From NCBI GenBank assembly GCA_041574955.1, contig JBFGNS010000086.1:1-19126 (forward strand): 19,126 nt of DNA, in the 5' to 3' direction. Below, one piece after another: positions 7,983-14,610 of this stretch; position 1 is the stretch's first letter, and every line of letters begins with the position of its first letter. A program made the position numbers and the translations under genes. Below the pieces are notes generated by a model. That model was not told the origin of the DNA, ran no database searches, and was given only the letters and a program-made list of their open reading frames with translations. Source of the stretch: CALZJC01 sp041574955 (GTDB taxonomy: Bacteria > Acidobacteriota > Thermoanaerobaculia > Multivoradales > JAHEKO01).

Positions 7983-7988
7983 AGGAGG
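7983..7988 (+). promoter_or_regulatory. Shine-Dalgarno site deciding the propeller start
   Basis: A perfect AGGAGG is spaced seven bases from ATG 7996. This sets the start there rather than at the in-frame ATG at 7915, which has no ribosome site and would add 27 residues without recognisable features. Confidence 0.85.
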
Positions 7989-7995
7989 AACCGCC

Positions 7996-9834
7996 ATGGC
8001 CGCCCCGCCCGTCGACCGACCGCCCCGCAAGCCGCTCCGGCTCTGGCCCGGTGTGGTGATCGTGACGCTGCAGTGGTTCGGCCGCTTCCTGTTGCCGGTA
8101 CTCGTTCCCGCGACCCTCTACCACGGGGTGATGGCGGGGATGGCCGGCGGGGTAGCGGTGCTGCTGTGGTGGGTCTTCTTCAGCCGGGCGCCGGTGATCG
8201 AGCGGTGGGGCGGCGCGCTGCTGATGGCCGGCGCGCTGCTCGCCGCCCGCCCGCTGCTCCACGAGTCGGTGGCGACCGGCGCGATGGGCATGCTCTACCC
8301 GATGTACGCGATCCCGCTGCTGAGCCTCGCCTTCGTCGCCTGGGCGGTAGCCACCCGCGACCTGCCTGACCGGCTGCGCCGGGTGACGATGGTGGCGACC
8401 GTGGCGGCAGCCTGCGGGGTGTGGGCGCTGGTCCGGATCGGGGGCTTCACGGCCGACCTCGACACCGACTTCGCCTGGCGGTGGGCGCCGACCCCCGAGG
8501 AGCGCCTGCTGGCGAGCGCCGCCGGCCGGCCGTCGCCGGCCCCGCCGCAGCCGATCGAGGTAGAGGCGCCGCCGGCCGCCGCTCCGGCCGAACCGGCAAC
8601 GCCGGCGGCCGGAGTCACGGCCGGGCCGGAGCCCCCTGCGGCCGCCGGAGCGGTGGAGCCAGCCGCGGCCGCAGCCGAGCCACGAGCCGAGTGGCCCGGC
8701 TTCCGGGGCGCGGGTCGCGATGGCACGGTCTCGGGCGTCCGCATCGCCACCGACTGGGCGGCGTCGCCGCCGGTCGAGCTGTGGCGCCGCCCGGTCGGGC
8801 CCGGCTGGTCGTCGTTCGCGGTGGCCGGCGACCGGATCTACACCCAGGAGCAGCGTGGCGAGGAGGAGGTGGTCAGCTGCTACGCCGCCGCCTCCGGCGA
8901 ACCGATCTGGCAGCACCGCGACAGGACGAGGTTCTGGGAGGCGAACGCCGGCCCGGGTCCGCGCGGCACCCCTACCGTGAGCGGCGGCCGCGTCTACAGC
9001 TTCGGCGCGACCGGCGTCGTCAACGCGCTCGACGCCCGCGACGGCGCCGTCGTCTGGTCGCGCGACGCCGCCGGCGACACCGGGGCCGAGACCCCGACCT
9101 GGGGCTTTGCCAGCTCGCCGCTGGTGCTCGACGACCTGGTGATCGTCGCCGCCTCCGGCCGGCTGGTCGCCTACGACCGCGACAGCGGCGAGCTGCGCTG
9201 GCTCGGCCCGGAGGGCGGCGGCACCAGCTACAGCTCGCCTCATCTGGCGACCCTCGACGGCGTGGCCCAGGTGCTCCTGATCCACCAGGCCGGGGTGGTG
9301 AGCGTTGCCCCGGCCGGCGGTACGGTGCTGTGGGAGCACGGCTGGCGCGGCTACCCGATCATCCAGCCCTCGGCCACCGCCGAGGGAGGCGTGCTGATGG
9401 CGGTCACCGCCGACAGCGGCACCCGCCGGCTGGCGGTGACGCACGGAGCGGACGGCTGGGGCGCCGAGGAGCGCTGGACGTCGAGGGGGCTCAAGCCGTA
9501 CTTCAACGACTTCGTGGTGCACGAGGGGCACGCCTACGGCTTCGACGGCGGCATCCTGGCGGCGATCGACCTGGCCACCGGCGAGCGCCGGTGGAAGGGC
9601 GGGCGCTTCGGCCACGGCCAGCTGGTGCTGCTGGCCGATCAGGACCTGCTGCTGGTCGTCTCGGAGCGCGGTGAGCTGGCGCTGGTCGAGGCGGTGCCCG
9701 GCGGCTTCAGCGAGCTCGCCCGGTTTGCGGCGGTCGAGGGCAAGACCTGGAACCACCCCGTGTTGGTGGGCGATCTGCTGCTGGTGCGGAACGCCGAGGA
9801 GATGGTGGCGTTCCGCTTGCCGCCCGCCGGCTGA
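7996..9834 (+). CDS. Membrane-anchored PQQ-like beta-propeller protein
   Basis: The 612-residue product begins with a basic segment (RPPRKPLR) and about five hydrophobic helices (about residues 15-36, 39-60, 66-85, 92-117 and 130-149). An Ala/Pro/Glu low-complexity linker (about 170-230) follows. From residue 233 the sequence WPGFRGAGRDG opens a beta-propeller with PQQ/BamB-like blades, seen as recurring W-then-A-S/T-G elements such as YAAASGEPIWQ, LDARDGAVVWS and IDLATGERRWKGG. By the positive-inside rule the N terminus is cytosolic, and five helices put the propeller in the periplasm. The WPGFRG opening is typical of PQQ-like repeat proteins in Acidobacteriota and Planctomycetes. Enzyme activity is not evident. 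A scaffold or binding role is as likely as a dehydrogenase, and no cytochrome c motif (CxxCH) is present. It lies between the kinase and hydrolase genes with separate signals, so it is probably monocistronic. Confidence 0.85.
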   Translation: MAAPPVDRPPRKPLRLWPGVVIVTLQWFGRFLLPVLVPATLYHGVMAGMAGGVAVLLWWVFFSRAPVIERWGGALLMAGALLAARPLLHESVATGAMGMLYPMYAIPLLSLAFVAWAVATRDLPDRLRRVTMVATVAAACGVWALVRIGGFTADLDTDFAWRWAPTPEERLLASAAGRPSPAPPQPIEVEAPPAAAPAEPATPAAGVTAGPEPPAAAGAVEPAAAAAEPRAEWPGFRGAGRDGTVSGVRIATDWAASPPVELWRRPVGPGWSSFAVAGDRIYTQEQRGEEEVVSCYAAASGEPIWQHRDRTRFWEANAGPGPRGTPTVSGGRVYSFGATGVVNALDARDGAVVWSRDAAGDTGAETPTWGFASSPLVLDDLVIVAASGRLVAYDRDSGELRWLGPEGGGTSYSSPHLATLDGVAQVLLIHQAGVVSVAPAGGTVLWEHGWRGYPIIQPSATAEGGVLMAVTADSGTRRLAVTHGADGWGAEERWTSRGLKPYFNDFVVHEGHAYGFDGGILAAIDLATGERRWKGGRFGHGQLVLLADQDLLLVVSERGELALVEAVPGGFSELARFAAVEGKTWNHPVLVGDLLLVRNAEEMVAFRLPPAG

Positions 9835-9910
9835 GAGCAGGCGCCCGCCGGCCGCGTACTGGCGAAGTGGCGCATCGACATCCGGCTATTTATCCCGCCG
9901 CCGTCCGGTC

Positions 9911-9916
9911 TACAAT
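9911..9916 (+). promoter_or_regulatory. Candidate -10 element (TACAAT) for the hydrolase gene
   Basis: TACAAT in the context GTCTACAATCGAG gives a predicted leader of about 65 bases to ATG 9989. The AT-rich ATTTAT at 9888-9893, at 17 bases spacing, may act as a weak -35 or UP-like element in otherwise GC-rich DNA. The promoter role is inferred. Confidence 0.45.
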
Positions 9917-9988
9917 CGAGACTCTCGTTCTTGGAATGACGACCGATCGCGGCGCCCGAGCCAGAGCCGCCGCGGAAAGGAGATCGAC

Positions 9989-11215
9989 ATGAAGCGGGCT
10001 CTCTGCGCACTCATCCTGCTGGCGGTGGCCGCGGTACCGGCTGCCGCGGTGACCGTCGAGACCGGCCAGACCGACGGCGGCGCCTTCTACCGCATCGAGG
10101 TGCCGCCGCTGTGGAACGGCGAGCTGGTGATCTGGAACCACGGCTTCACCCTGGCGCCGGCGGCGCCGCTCGGCCACGCCGACCTGGGGCCGCTGGCCGA
10201 CCTGCAGCTCGCCGAGGGCTACGCGGTGGCGGCGTCGAGCTACCAGCAGGCCGGCTGGGCGGTGTTCAAGACCAAGAACGACCTGCAGAACCTGCTCGGG
10301 GCGTTCAAGGCCAGCTTCGGCACGCCGAGCCGGATCTTCCTGACCGGCGCCTCGCTCGGCGGCATCGTCACCGCGGCGGCGGTGGAGACCGCCAACCTGG
10401 GCAACGTGGTGGGGGCCTACACGGTCTGCGGCGCGATGGCCGGCAGCCGCAACTGGGACATCGCGCTCGACCTGCGGCTGGTCTACGACGCGGTCTGCGA
10501 CGCGGTGCCGGGAGCGTCGATCCCGGGTGGCGCGCAGGGCCTGCCCGCCGGCTCGACCCGTACCGTGACCGACAACGTCCTGGCCGCCAACGCCTGCTTC
10601 GGCCACCTGCTGCCGCCGCCGTTGCGCACGCCGGGCCAGCAGGCGCGGCTCGACCAGTTTGTGGCGGTGACCGGGGTGCCGGCGAGCTTCATCAACACCG
10701 ACATCGGCTTCTACGTCACCTTCGGCATGGCCGACCTGGTGCACGACAAGCTGGCCGGCAAGGTGGGGGCGGGCAACGCCGGGGTGTTCTACGGTGATCC
10801 GCTGATCGACGCCGCGATCGCGCGGGTCGAGCCCAACCCGGGTGCCGCCACCCGTCTGGGCAAGCGGTACACCCCGACCGGCGCCGTCGGCCCGGTCAAG
10901 AACGTCTCGCTCCACACCGACAAGGACGGGCTGGTGATCGTCGAGAACCAGAGCGTCTACGCGCAGGTGGTGCCGGCCTCGAGCCTCACGGTGGGAGTCG
11001 TGGTGGAGGCGGCGCCGAGCCACTGCGGCTTCACCGGCGCCGAGGTGGCGGCCGGCTGGGAGGCGCTGCGCGGCTGGGTGGCTGGGGCGCCGCAACCGTC
11101 GGCGGCGGCGTTACAGGGCCTCTGCCTGGCGCTGGCGCCGACGTTCGGCGGACCGTGCCGGATCGATCCGTTCTTTGTCCTGCCCGACCCGGACGTCCGG
11201 ATGCGGCCGCGGTAG
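9989..11215 (+). CDS. Secreted alpha/beta hydrolase (esterase/peptidase-like)
   Basis: The start is ATG 9989 with AGGAG at 9978-9982, six bases upstream, giving 408 residues. A classic signal peptide (MKRALCALILLAVAAVPAAA) directs it out of the cytosol. LWNGELVIWNHGF is the strand-loop before the oxyanion hole, and LTGASLGG (Ser122) is the nucleophile elbow. HTDKDGLVIVENQ supplies the acid (Asp311 or Asp313), and SHCGFTGAEVAAGWEALRGWV supplies His345, followed by the terminal helix. The catalytic triad order is intact. The Cys beside the His, with Cys at the nearby AYTVCGAM and DAVCDAV segments, suggests disulfides, which suits an exported enzyme. The C-terminal His-x-x-F-T-x-x-E pattern recalls exported esterases near the tannase/feruloyl-esterase group. 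Substrate unknown. The longer open frame upstream of 9989 overlaps the end of the propeller gene and is rejected. Confidence 0.85.
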   Translation: MKRALCALILLAVAAVPAAAVTVETGQTDGGAFYRIEVPPLWNGELVIWNHGFTLAPAAPLGHADLGPLADLQLAEGYAVAASSYQQAGWAVFKTKNDLQNLLGAFKASFGTPSRIFLTGASLGGIVTAAAVETANLGNVVGAYTVCGAMAGSRNWDIALDLRLVYDAVCDAVPGASIPGGAQGLPAGSTRTVTDNVLAANACFGHLLPPPLRTPGQQARLDQFVAVTGVPASFINTDIGFYVTFGMADLVHDKLAGKVGAGNAGVFYGDPLIDAAIARVEPNPGAATRLGKRYTPTGAVGPVKNVSLHTDKDGLVIVENQSVYAQVVPASSLTVGVVVEAAPSHCGFTGAEVAAGWEALRGWVAGAPQPSAAALQGLCLALAPTFGGPCRIDPFFVLPDPDVRMRPR

Positions 11216-11259
11216 GACGGGGCCCATCCGCCGCCGCTCGAGCCAGGCGGTGTGCCCGC

Positions 11260-11281
11260 CCTGGGCTTTGCCCAGGTTTCT
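11260..11281 (+). terminator. Intrinsic terminator of the hydrolase gene
   Basis: A perfect seven-bp stem CCTGGGC (11260-11266) and GCCCAGG (11270-11276) with a TTT loop is followed directly by TTTCT. It lies 45 bases past the stop at 11215. This is the most canonical rho-independent terminator in the window. Confidence 0.7.
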
Positions 11282-11876
11282 CGCCGCTGGTCGGGATCTC
11301 GCGCGACGGTGTGCGCCACCGGACCTCGGCTGGCTGACGCCACCCCCCGAACGGAGGGTTGTTGGCTCCGGTAGCCTCGTCTCGGTTGTCGGATCGGCCT
11401 GCATGGGCCGGGTGCGTCCCATCCGGCGACCGGGCTTGCTCCGAGACGCTCCCGCCGGACACAACAGGCCCGGGCTACCAGCTGGAGTGGCAGTTCGTGG
11501 GGTCCGGCTCGCCGATCTGAACCTCTGACAGCCGCGTCGCGGCCTCGACCTCGTCGAGCGTTCGCTGGAGAGAGCGGAGGAGGCGCGTCCCGGTCGAGCG
11601 CGGCGGCTGGCCCCCGCGCCGAAGCGGGGCAGATCCCTGAGCCGGTTTTGCCCCATCTGTGGTCTGGAATGGGTGTGGAGACCCGCTGGAAGATACCGAC
11701 GATAGGAGGGTGACGGACGCCGCGCCCAGCCGCTAGACCGAGGGGCGGAGCTGGAGAGTCGCGACAGGCTGGATTGAGCCGATTCGGTTCGATATGTCGT
11801 CTGGAAGAGCGAGCCGCCATGCAACCGCGCCTCGCACGGAAGCTCTCGGGATCGGCGGGGGCGGGAACGACTACCC

Positions 11877-11882
11877 AAGGAG
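11877..11882 (+). promoter_or_regulatory. Ribosome binding site choosing ATG 11894
   Basis: AAGGAG lies 11 bases before ATG 11894, with a further purine run GAGGGGGAA up to four bases from it. The purine-rich stretch, plus the signal peptide that begins at 11894, rules against the earlier in-frame codons from 11774. Confidence 0.6.
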
Positions 11883-11893
11883 AGGGGGAAGCC

Positions 11894-13828
11894 ATGACAT
11901 CCGTTCCGAAGCGAAGATCACTCACCGTAGGAACCGCACTCCTGACGCTCCTGATTCTCGTCGCGGGCCTGCCGGGCGCGACTCTGGCGCAGGTCGATCC
12001 CTCGGATCTCGTCGCCTGGTGGGAGCTGAACAGCACGGTCGACTCCGCTCCTGGCGGCGTCCGGCCGCTGACCTTGAAGGACGGGGCGACGCTCGGCAAC
12101 GTCGGAGGAGATGGCACCCTGGAGCTGGCAACCGACCCCTCCGACAACCGCGCGGTCAGCTCGGCGTTCAATCCGACCAACAGCTTCTCGGTGGTCGTCG
12201 ACTTTCAGGCGGATACGGTCCCCTCCGGTAGCAGCGATCCGCAGTACACGCTGCTGGCGAACATCGGCAACGACGCGCTGAGGTATTTCGGCCAATTCCA
12301 GAACAGCCCCGGCTACCAGATCTCCCTGAGGGCAAACCCAAGCCGCATCTGCGCCTTCCAGAAGACCGGGGGCAGCTTTGCGGGAGCTGTCGACGGGTGC
12401 CTATTGCTTCCCGACCCGACGGGGCGACACGTCGTGGTCGTCAACTGGACCCACAGCGGCGGCCAGTTCTCCTATTCGCTCTACCTCGACGGATCTGGCT
12501 CGCCCTTGACCAGGCCGTTTGGGCCCATGAGCTTCGCGAACGGCGCGACGACCCACCTGTTTCTCGGGACGAATGTCGACGAGGCGTTTCAGCCTCCCCG
12601 GACCCTGGACGGCAGGATCTTTGAAGCCGCGATCTTCAACGGGATCTTGAGCGCCGAGCAGATCGACGACGTGGCGGCCGGCGGCGTCTCGGTGCTTCTT
12701 CCGAACCCGGACGGCGACGGCGACGGCGTCGACGACGACGTCGACAACTGCCCCGCCGATACGAACCCGGATCAGACGGATACCGATCTCGATGGCGCGG
12801 GCGACGCCTGCGATGCGGACGACGACAACGACGGGGTCGCGGACGGGAACGACAACTGCCAGTACACGGCCAACCCGGACCAGACCGACAGCGACATCGA
12901 TGGTCTGGGCGATGCTTGTGACGCGGACCCCGACGGCGACGGCATCTGCACCGGCGCCATCCAGGAGGGCGACTGCACCGGGGTCGACGACAACTGCCCG
13001 CTCGACCCGAACCCGTTCCAGACCGACAGCGACGGCGACGGCGCGGGCGACGCCTGCGACGAGGACGACGACAACGACGGCGTCTGCGACATCGCGGCCG
13101 ACGGCGACGCCTGTGCCGCGGGCCCGGACAACTGCCCGACCCTGGTCAACCCAAGCCAGGAGGACCTGGACGGAGACGGCATCGGCGACGCCTGTGACGC
13201 CGACATCGACGGCGACGGCGTCTGCGAGGGTCCGGATCCGGTCGGGGGAGTCTGCGCCAGCGGTGGCGACAACTGCCCCGACACGCCCAACTCGGATCAG
13301 GAGGACGTGGACGGCGACGGCGACGGCGACGCCTGCGACCCGGACGCCGACAACGACGGAGTGTCGGACGACGACGACAACTGCCCGCTGATCCCGAACT
13401 TCGATCAGGCGGACACCGACGGCGACGGCCAGGGCGACGCCTGCGACGGCGACCTCGACGGCGACGGCATCGACAACGAGTTCGACAACTGCCCGGAGAT
13501 CGCCAACACCAGCCAGACCGACAGCGACGGCGACGGCCAGGGCGACGTCTGCGATCCCGACGACGACGGCGACGGGGTGACCGACGCTGCCGACGAGTGC
13601 CCCGGCACGGGCTTCGGCGAGCTGGTCGATCCCGCCAACGGCTGCTCGATCTCGCAGCTGGCGCCATGCGAGGGTGCGCGCGGAACGAACCAGCCGTGGA
13701 AGAACCACGGCAAGTACGTCTCGGCGGTGGCCCACGCGGCTCAGCGCTTCGTCGATCTCGGTCTGATCAGCGAGTCTGAGAAAGGCGACATCGTGTCGGC
13801 GGCGGCGTCGTCCGACTGCGGCAGGTAG
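11894..13828 (+). CDS. Secreted LamG-like / thrombospondin type 3 repeat protein
   Basis: The 644-residue product has a signal peptide (basic KRR, hydrophobic core 10-26, likely cleavage after ATLA, residue 32). Residues about 37-268 look like a concanavalin/LamG jelly-roll: LVAWWELNSTVDSA at its start, then SFSVVVDFQAD, HVVVVNWTHSGGQFSYSLYLDG and LDGRIFEAAIFNGILSAEQI, the standard ending of such domains. Residues about 273-585 are calcium-binding type 3 repeats, and the last 55 residues form a compact Cys-flanked domain (PWKNHGKYVSAVAHAAQRF ... SDCGR) that recurs at the end of similar repeat proteins in this type of genome. It is expected outside the cell, rigidified by Ca2+, and may act as an adhesin or glycan-binding surface protein. 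It is separated from neighbours by terminators and is probably monocistronic. Confidence 0.88.
   Translation: MTSVPKRRSLTVGTALLTLLILVAGLPGATLAQVDPSDLVAWWELNSTVDSAPGGVRPLTLKDGATLGNVGGDGTLELATDPSDNRAVSSAFNPTNSFSVVVDFQADTVPSGSSDPQYTLLANIGNDALRYFGQFQNSPGYQISLRANPSRICAFQKTGGSFAGAVDGCLLLPDPTGRHVVVVNWTHSGGQFSYSLYLDGSGSPLTRPFGPMSFANGATTHLFLGTNVDEAFQPPRTLDGRIFEAAIFNGILSAEQIDDVAAGGVSVLLPNPDGDGDGVDDDVDNCPADTNPDQTDTDLDGAGDACDADDDNDGVADGNDNCQYTANPDQTDSDIDGLGDACDADPDGDGICTGAIQEGDCTGVDDNCPLDPNPFQTDSDGDGAGDACDEDDDNDGVCDIAADGDACAAGPDNCPTLVNPSQEDLDGDGIGDACDADIDGDGVCEGPDPVGGVCASGGDNCPDTPNSDQEDVDGDGDGDACDPDADNDGVSDDDDNCPLIPNFDQADTDGDGQGDACDGDLDGDGIDNEFDNCPEIANTSQTDSDGDGQGDVCDPDDDGDGVTDAADECPGTGFGELVDPANGCSISQLAPCEGARGTNQPWKNHGKYVSAVAHAAQRFVDLGLISESEKGDIVSAAASSDCGR
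12710..13650 (+). repeat. Tandem thrombospondin type 3 repeats (seven full, one partial)
   Basis: The unit is DNCP-x5-NP-x-Q-x-D-x-DGDG-x-GDACD-x-D-DNDGV, about 35 residues, with longer inserts of 10-13 residues containing extra Cys pairs in units two to four (for example AIQEGDCTG and DPVGGVCASGG). Units start at the DNC elements near residues 281, 317, 365 and on to about 533. A final ADECP unit is truncated and ends PANGCS. The nucleotide repeats are GAC/GGC-rich, so slippage and copy-number variation are plausible. The reverse strand of this block encodes a spurious Val/Ala-rich reading frame. Confidence 0.9.
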
Positions 13829-13858
13829 GCACGATCGCGACGCCCGTTGGTCTCCCCC

Positions 13859-13893
13859 GGGCCCGGCCTGCTGCTTGCGGGCCGGGCCCATTT
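13859..13893 (+). terminator. Terminator after the repeat-protein gene
   Basis: A ten-bp perfect stem GGGCCCGGCC (13859-13868) with GGCCGGGCCC (13880-13889) and an 11-base loop is followed by ATTT. It lies 30 bases beyond the stop at 13828. The short T run is weak, but the position and stem are good. Confidence 0.65.
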
Positions 13894-13922
13894 CCGCCCG
13901 CTGGCCGGGCCGGGTCGTTTGC

Positions 13923-13928
13923 TACCAT
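13923..13928 (+). promoter_or_regulatory. Possible -10 element (TACCAT) for the sigma-kinase operon
   Basis: TACCAT in GCTACCATCGC resembles the GCTACAAT motif before the first kinase gene. It lies about 80 bases before ATG 14008, just past the terminator of the preceding gene, where an operon promoter is expected. No clear -35 is visible. Confidence 0.3.
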
Positions 13929-14007
13929 CGCCGCTCGCCGAGGAGTGGACCGCGGGAGCCCGGCTCTCCGGTTCATCGCAACCGGCGGTTACTTCGGTCG
14001 GCGGACG

Positions 14008-14610
14008 ATGGCGAAATCGGGGGAGGTGACGCAGCTTCTGACGGAGCTGGACGAGGCGTCCGGCGCCGAGGATCGGCACCGGGTCCTCGAGCGGCTGGTG
14101 CCGCTGGTCTACGGCGAGCTCAAGCTGCTGGCCCGCTCGAACCGCTACCGTTGGCAGGGGCACGAGGCGAGCCCCGGGACGACCAGCCTGGTGCACGAGG
14201 CCTACGCCAAGCTGGCTCCGCTGTCGGAGGTCGGCTACGAGAGCCGCCGTCAGTTCTTCTGCATCGCCTCGCGGGCGATGCGCAGCATCCTGATCGACAA
14301 CGCGCGCAGGTACCTGCGGCAGAAGCGCGGCGGCGGCGAGCGGCCGCTGCCGCTCGACGAGGCCCGGATGGTCTCCGCCGCGCGCTCCGAGGAGCTGCTG
14401 GCGCTCGACTCGGCGCTGAGGGAGCTGGAGGCGCACCAGCCGGATCTTGCCCGCATCGTCGAGTGCCGGGTGTTCGGCGGCCTGACGGTGGAAGAGGCCG
14501 CTGAGGCGCTCGACGTCTCGCCGGCCACTGTCAAGCGTCGCTGGAGCCTGGCCAAGGCCTGGCTCTACCGCGAGCTCGGCGGCGACCGTCCTCCGGCATC
14601 GCGCAGCTGA
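14008..14610 (+). CDS. ECF-type RNA polymerase sigma factor (Sigma70_ECF family)
   Basis: I chose ATG 14008 (200 residues): MAKSGEVTQLLTEL begins region 2 at the usual distance, and the upstream open frame lacks family features. The ribosome site is weak. Region 2 includes LVPLVYGELKLLARSNRYR and SPGTTSLVHEAYAKL (55-69), then RRQFFCIASRAMRSILIDNAR, the hallmark of the Sigma70_ECF family found beside Ser/Thr kinases in Acidobacteriota and Planctomycetes. A basic KRGGGERPLPL linker follows, and region 4 has the helix-turn-helix LTVEEAAEALDVSPATVKRRW (about 159-179). The acidic motif (DAED-like) of ordinary ECF region 2.2 is replaced by Thr58-Thr59-Ser60. The stop overlaps the next gene's ATG (TGATG), so sigma and kinase are translationally coupled. 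No anti-sigma factor is nearby, and the kinase is the likely controller (inference). Confidence 0.9.
   Translation: MAKSGEVTQLLTELDEASGAEDRHRVLERLVPLVYGELKLLARSNRYRWQGHEASPGTTSLVHEAYAKLAPLSEVGYESRRQFFCIASRAMRSILIDNARRYLRQKRGGGERPLPLDEARMVSAARSEELLALDSALRELEAHQPDLARIVECRVFGGLTVEEAAEALDVSPATVKRRWSLAKAWLYRELGGDRPPASRS

Larger units (their letters stand above)
11216..11893. other. Long intergenic region with no convincing gene
   Basis: These 678 bases contain the hydrolase terminator (11260-11281) at the left and the Shine-Dalgarno region of the repeat protein at the right. The open frames on either strand are rich in Arg, Pro, Gly and Ser, as expected from GC-rich non-coding DNA. One plus-strand frame ending at the TGA of 11518-11520 has a more protein-like tail (PGYQLEWQFVGSGSPI) but opens only after a stop at 11335-11337 and has no ribosome site. 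A short stem CCCCGC/GCGGGG (11612-11629) and GGGGCA/TGCCCC arms (11626-11654) overlap each other. A long 5' leader, a small RNA or a gene remnant are all possible; nothing decides. Confidence 0.5.

Noticed and set aside
7165..9756. Reverse-strand open frame of 863 codons
   Set aside because: It spans the antisense of the kinase TPR region and the whole propeller gene, has a low-complexity Arg/Gly/Ala/Pro composition and no domain. It is produced by third-position GC bias of the real plus-strand genes.
7996..9834. Quinoprotein alcohol dehydrogenase
   Set aside because: No CxxCH heme motif is present, nor any clear dehydrogenase active-site signature. Only the generic propeller blade pattern is visible, so I kept the broader call.
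10957..12180. Reverse-strand open frames over the 11.2-11.9 kb gap (407 and 255 codons)
   Set aside because: They are Arg/Ser/Pro-rich, overlap the 3' end of the hydrolase gene and the 5' end of the repeat-protein gene in antisense, and have no motif or ribosome site.
12710..13650. CRISPR-like or satellite repeat
   Set aside because: The repeats are in frame, degenerate at the nucleotide level and encode calcium-binding type 3 units; there are no constant spacers and no cas genes.
12401..13891. Reverse-strand Val/Ala-rich 'membrane-like' frame of 496 codons
   Set aside because: It is the antisense of GAC/GGC-rich type 3 repeats, which automatically gives a Val/Ala-rich periodic sequence. 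The signal peptide and repeat motifs are on the plus strand.
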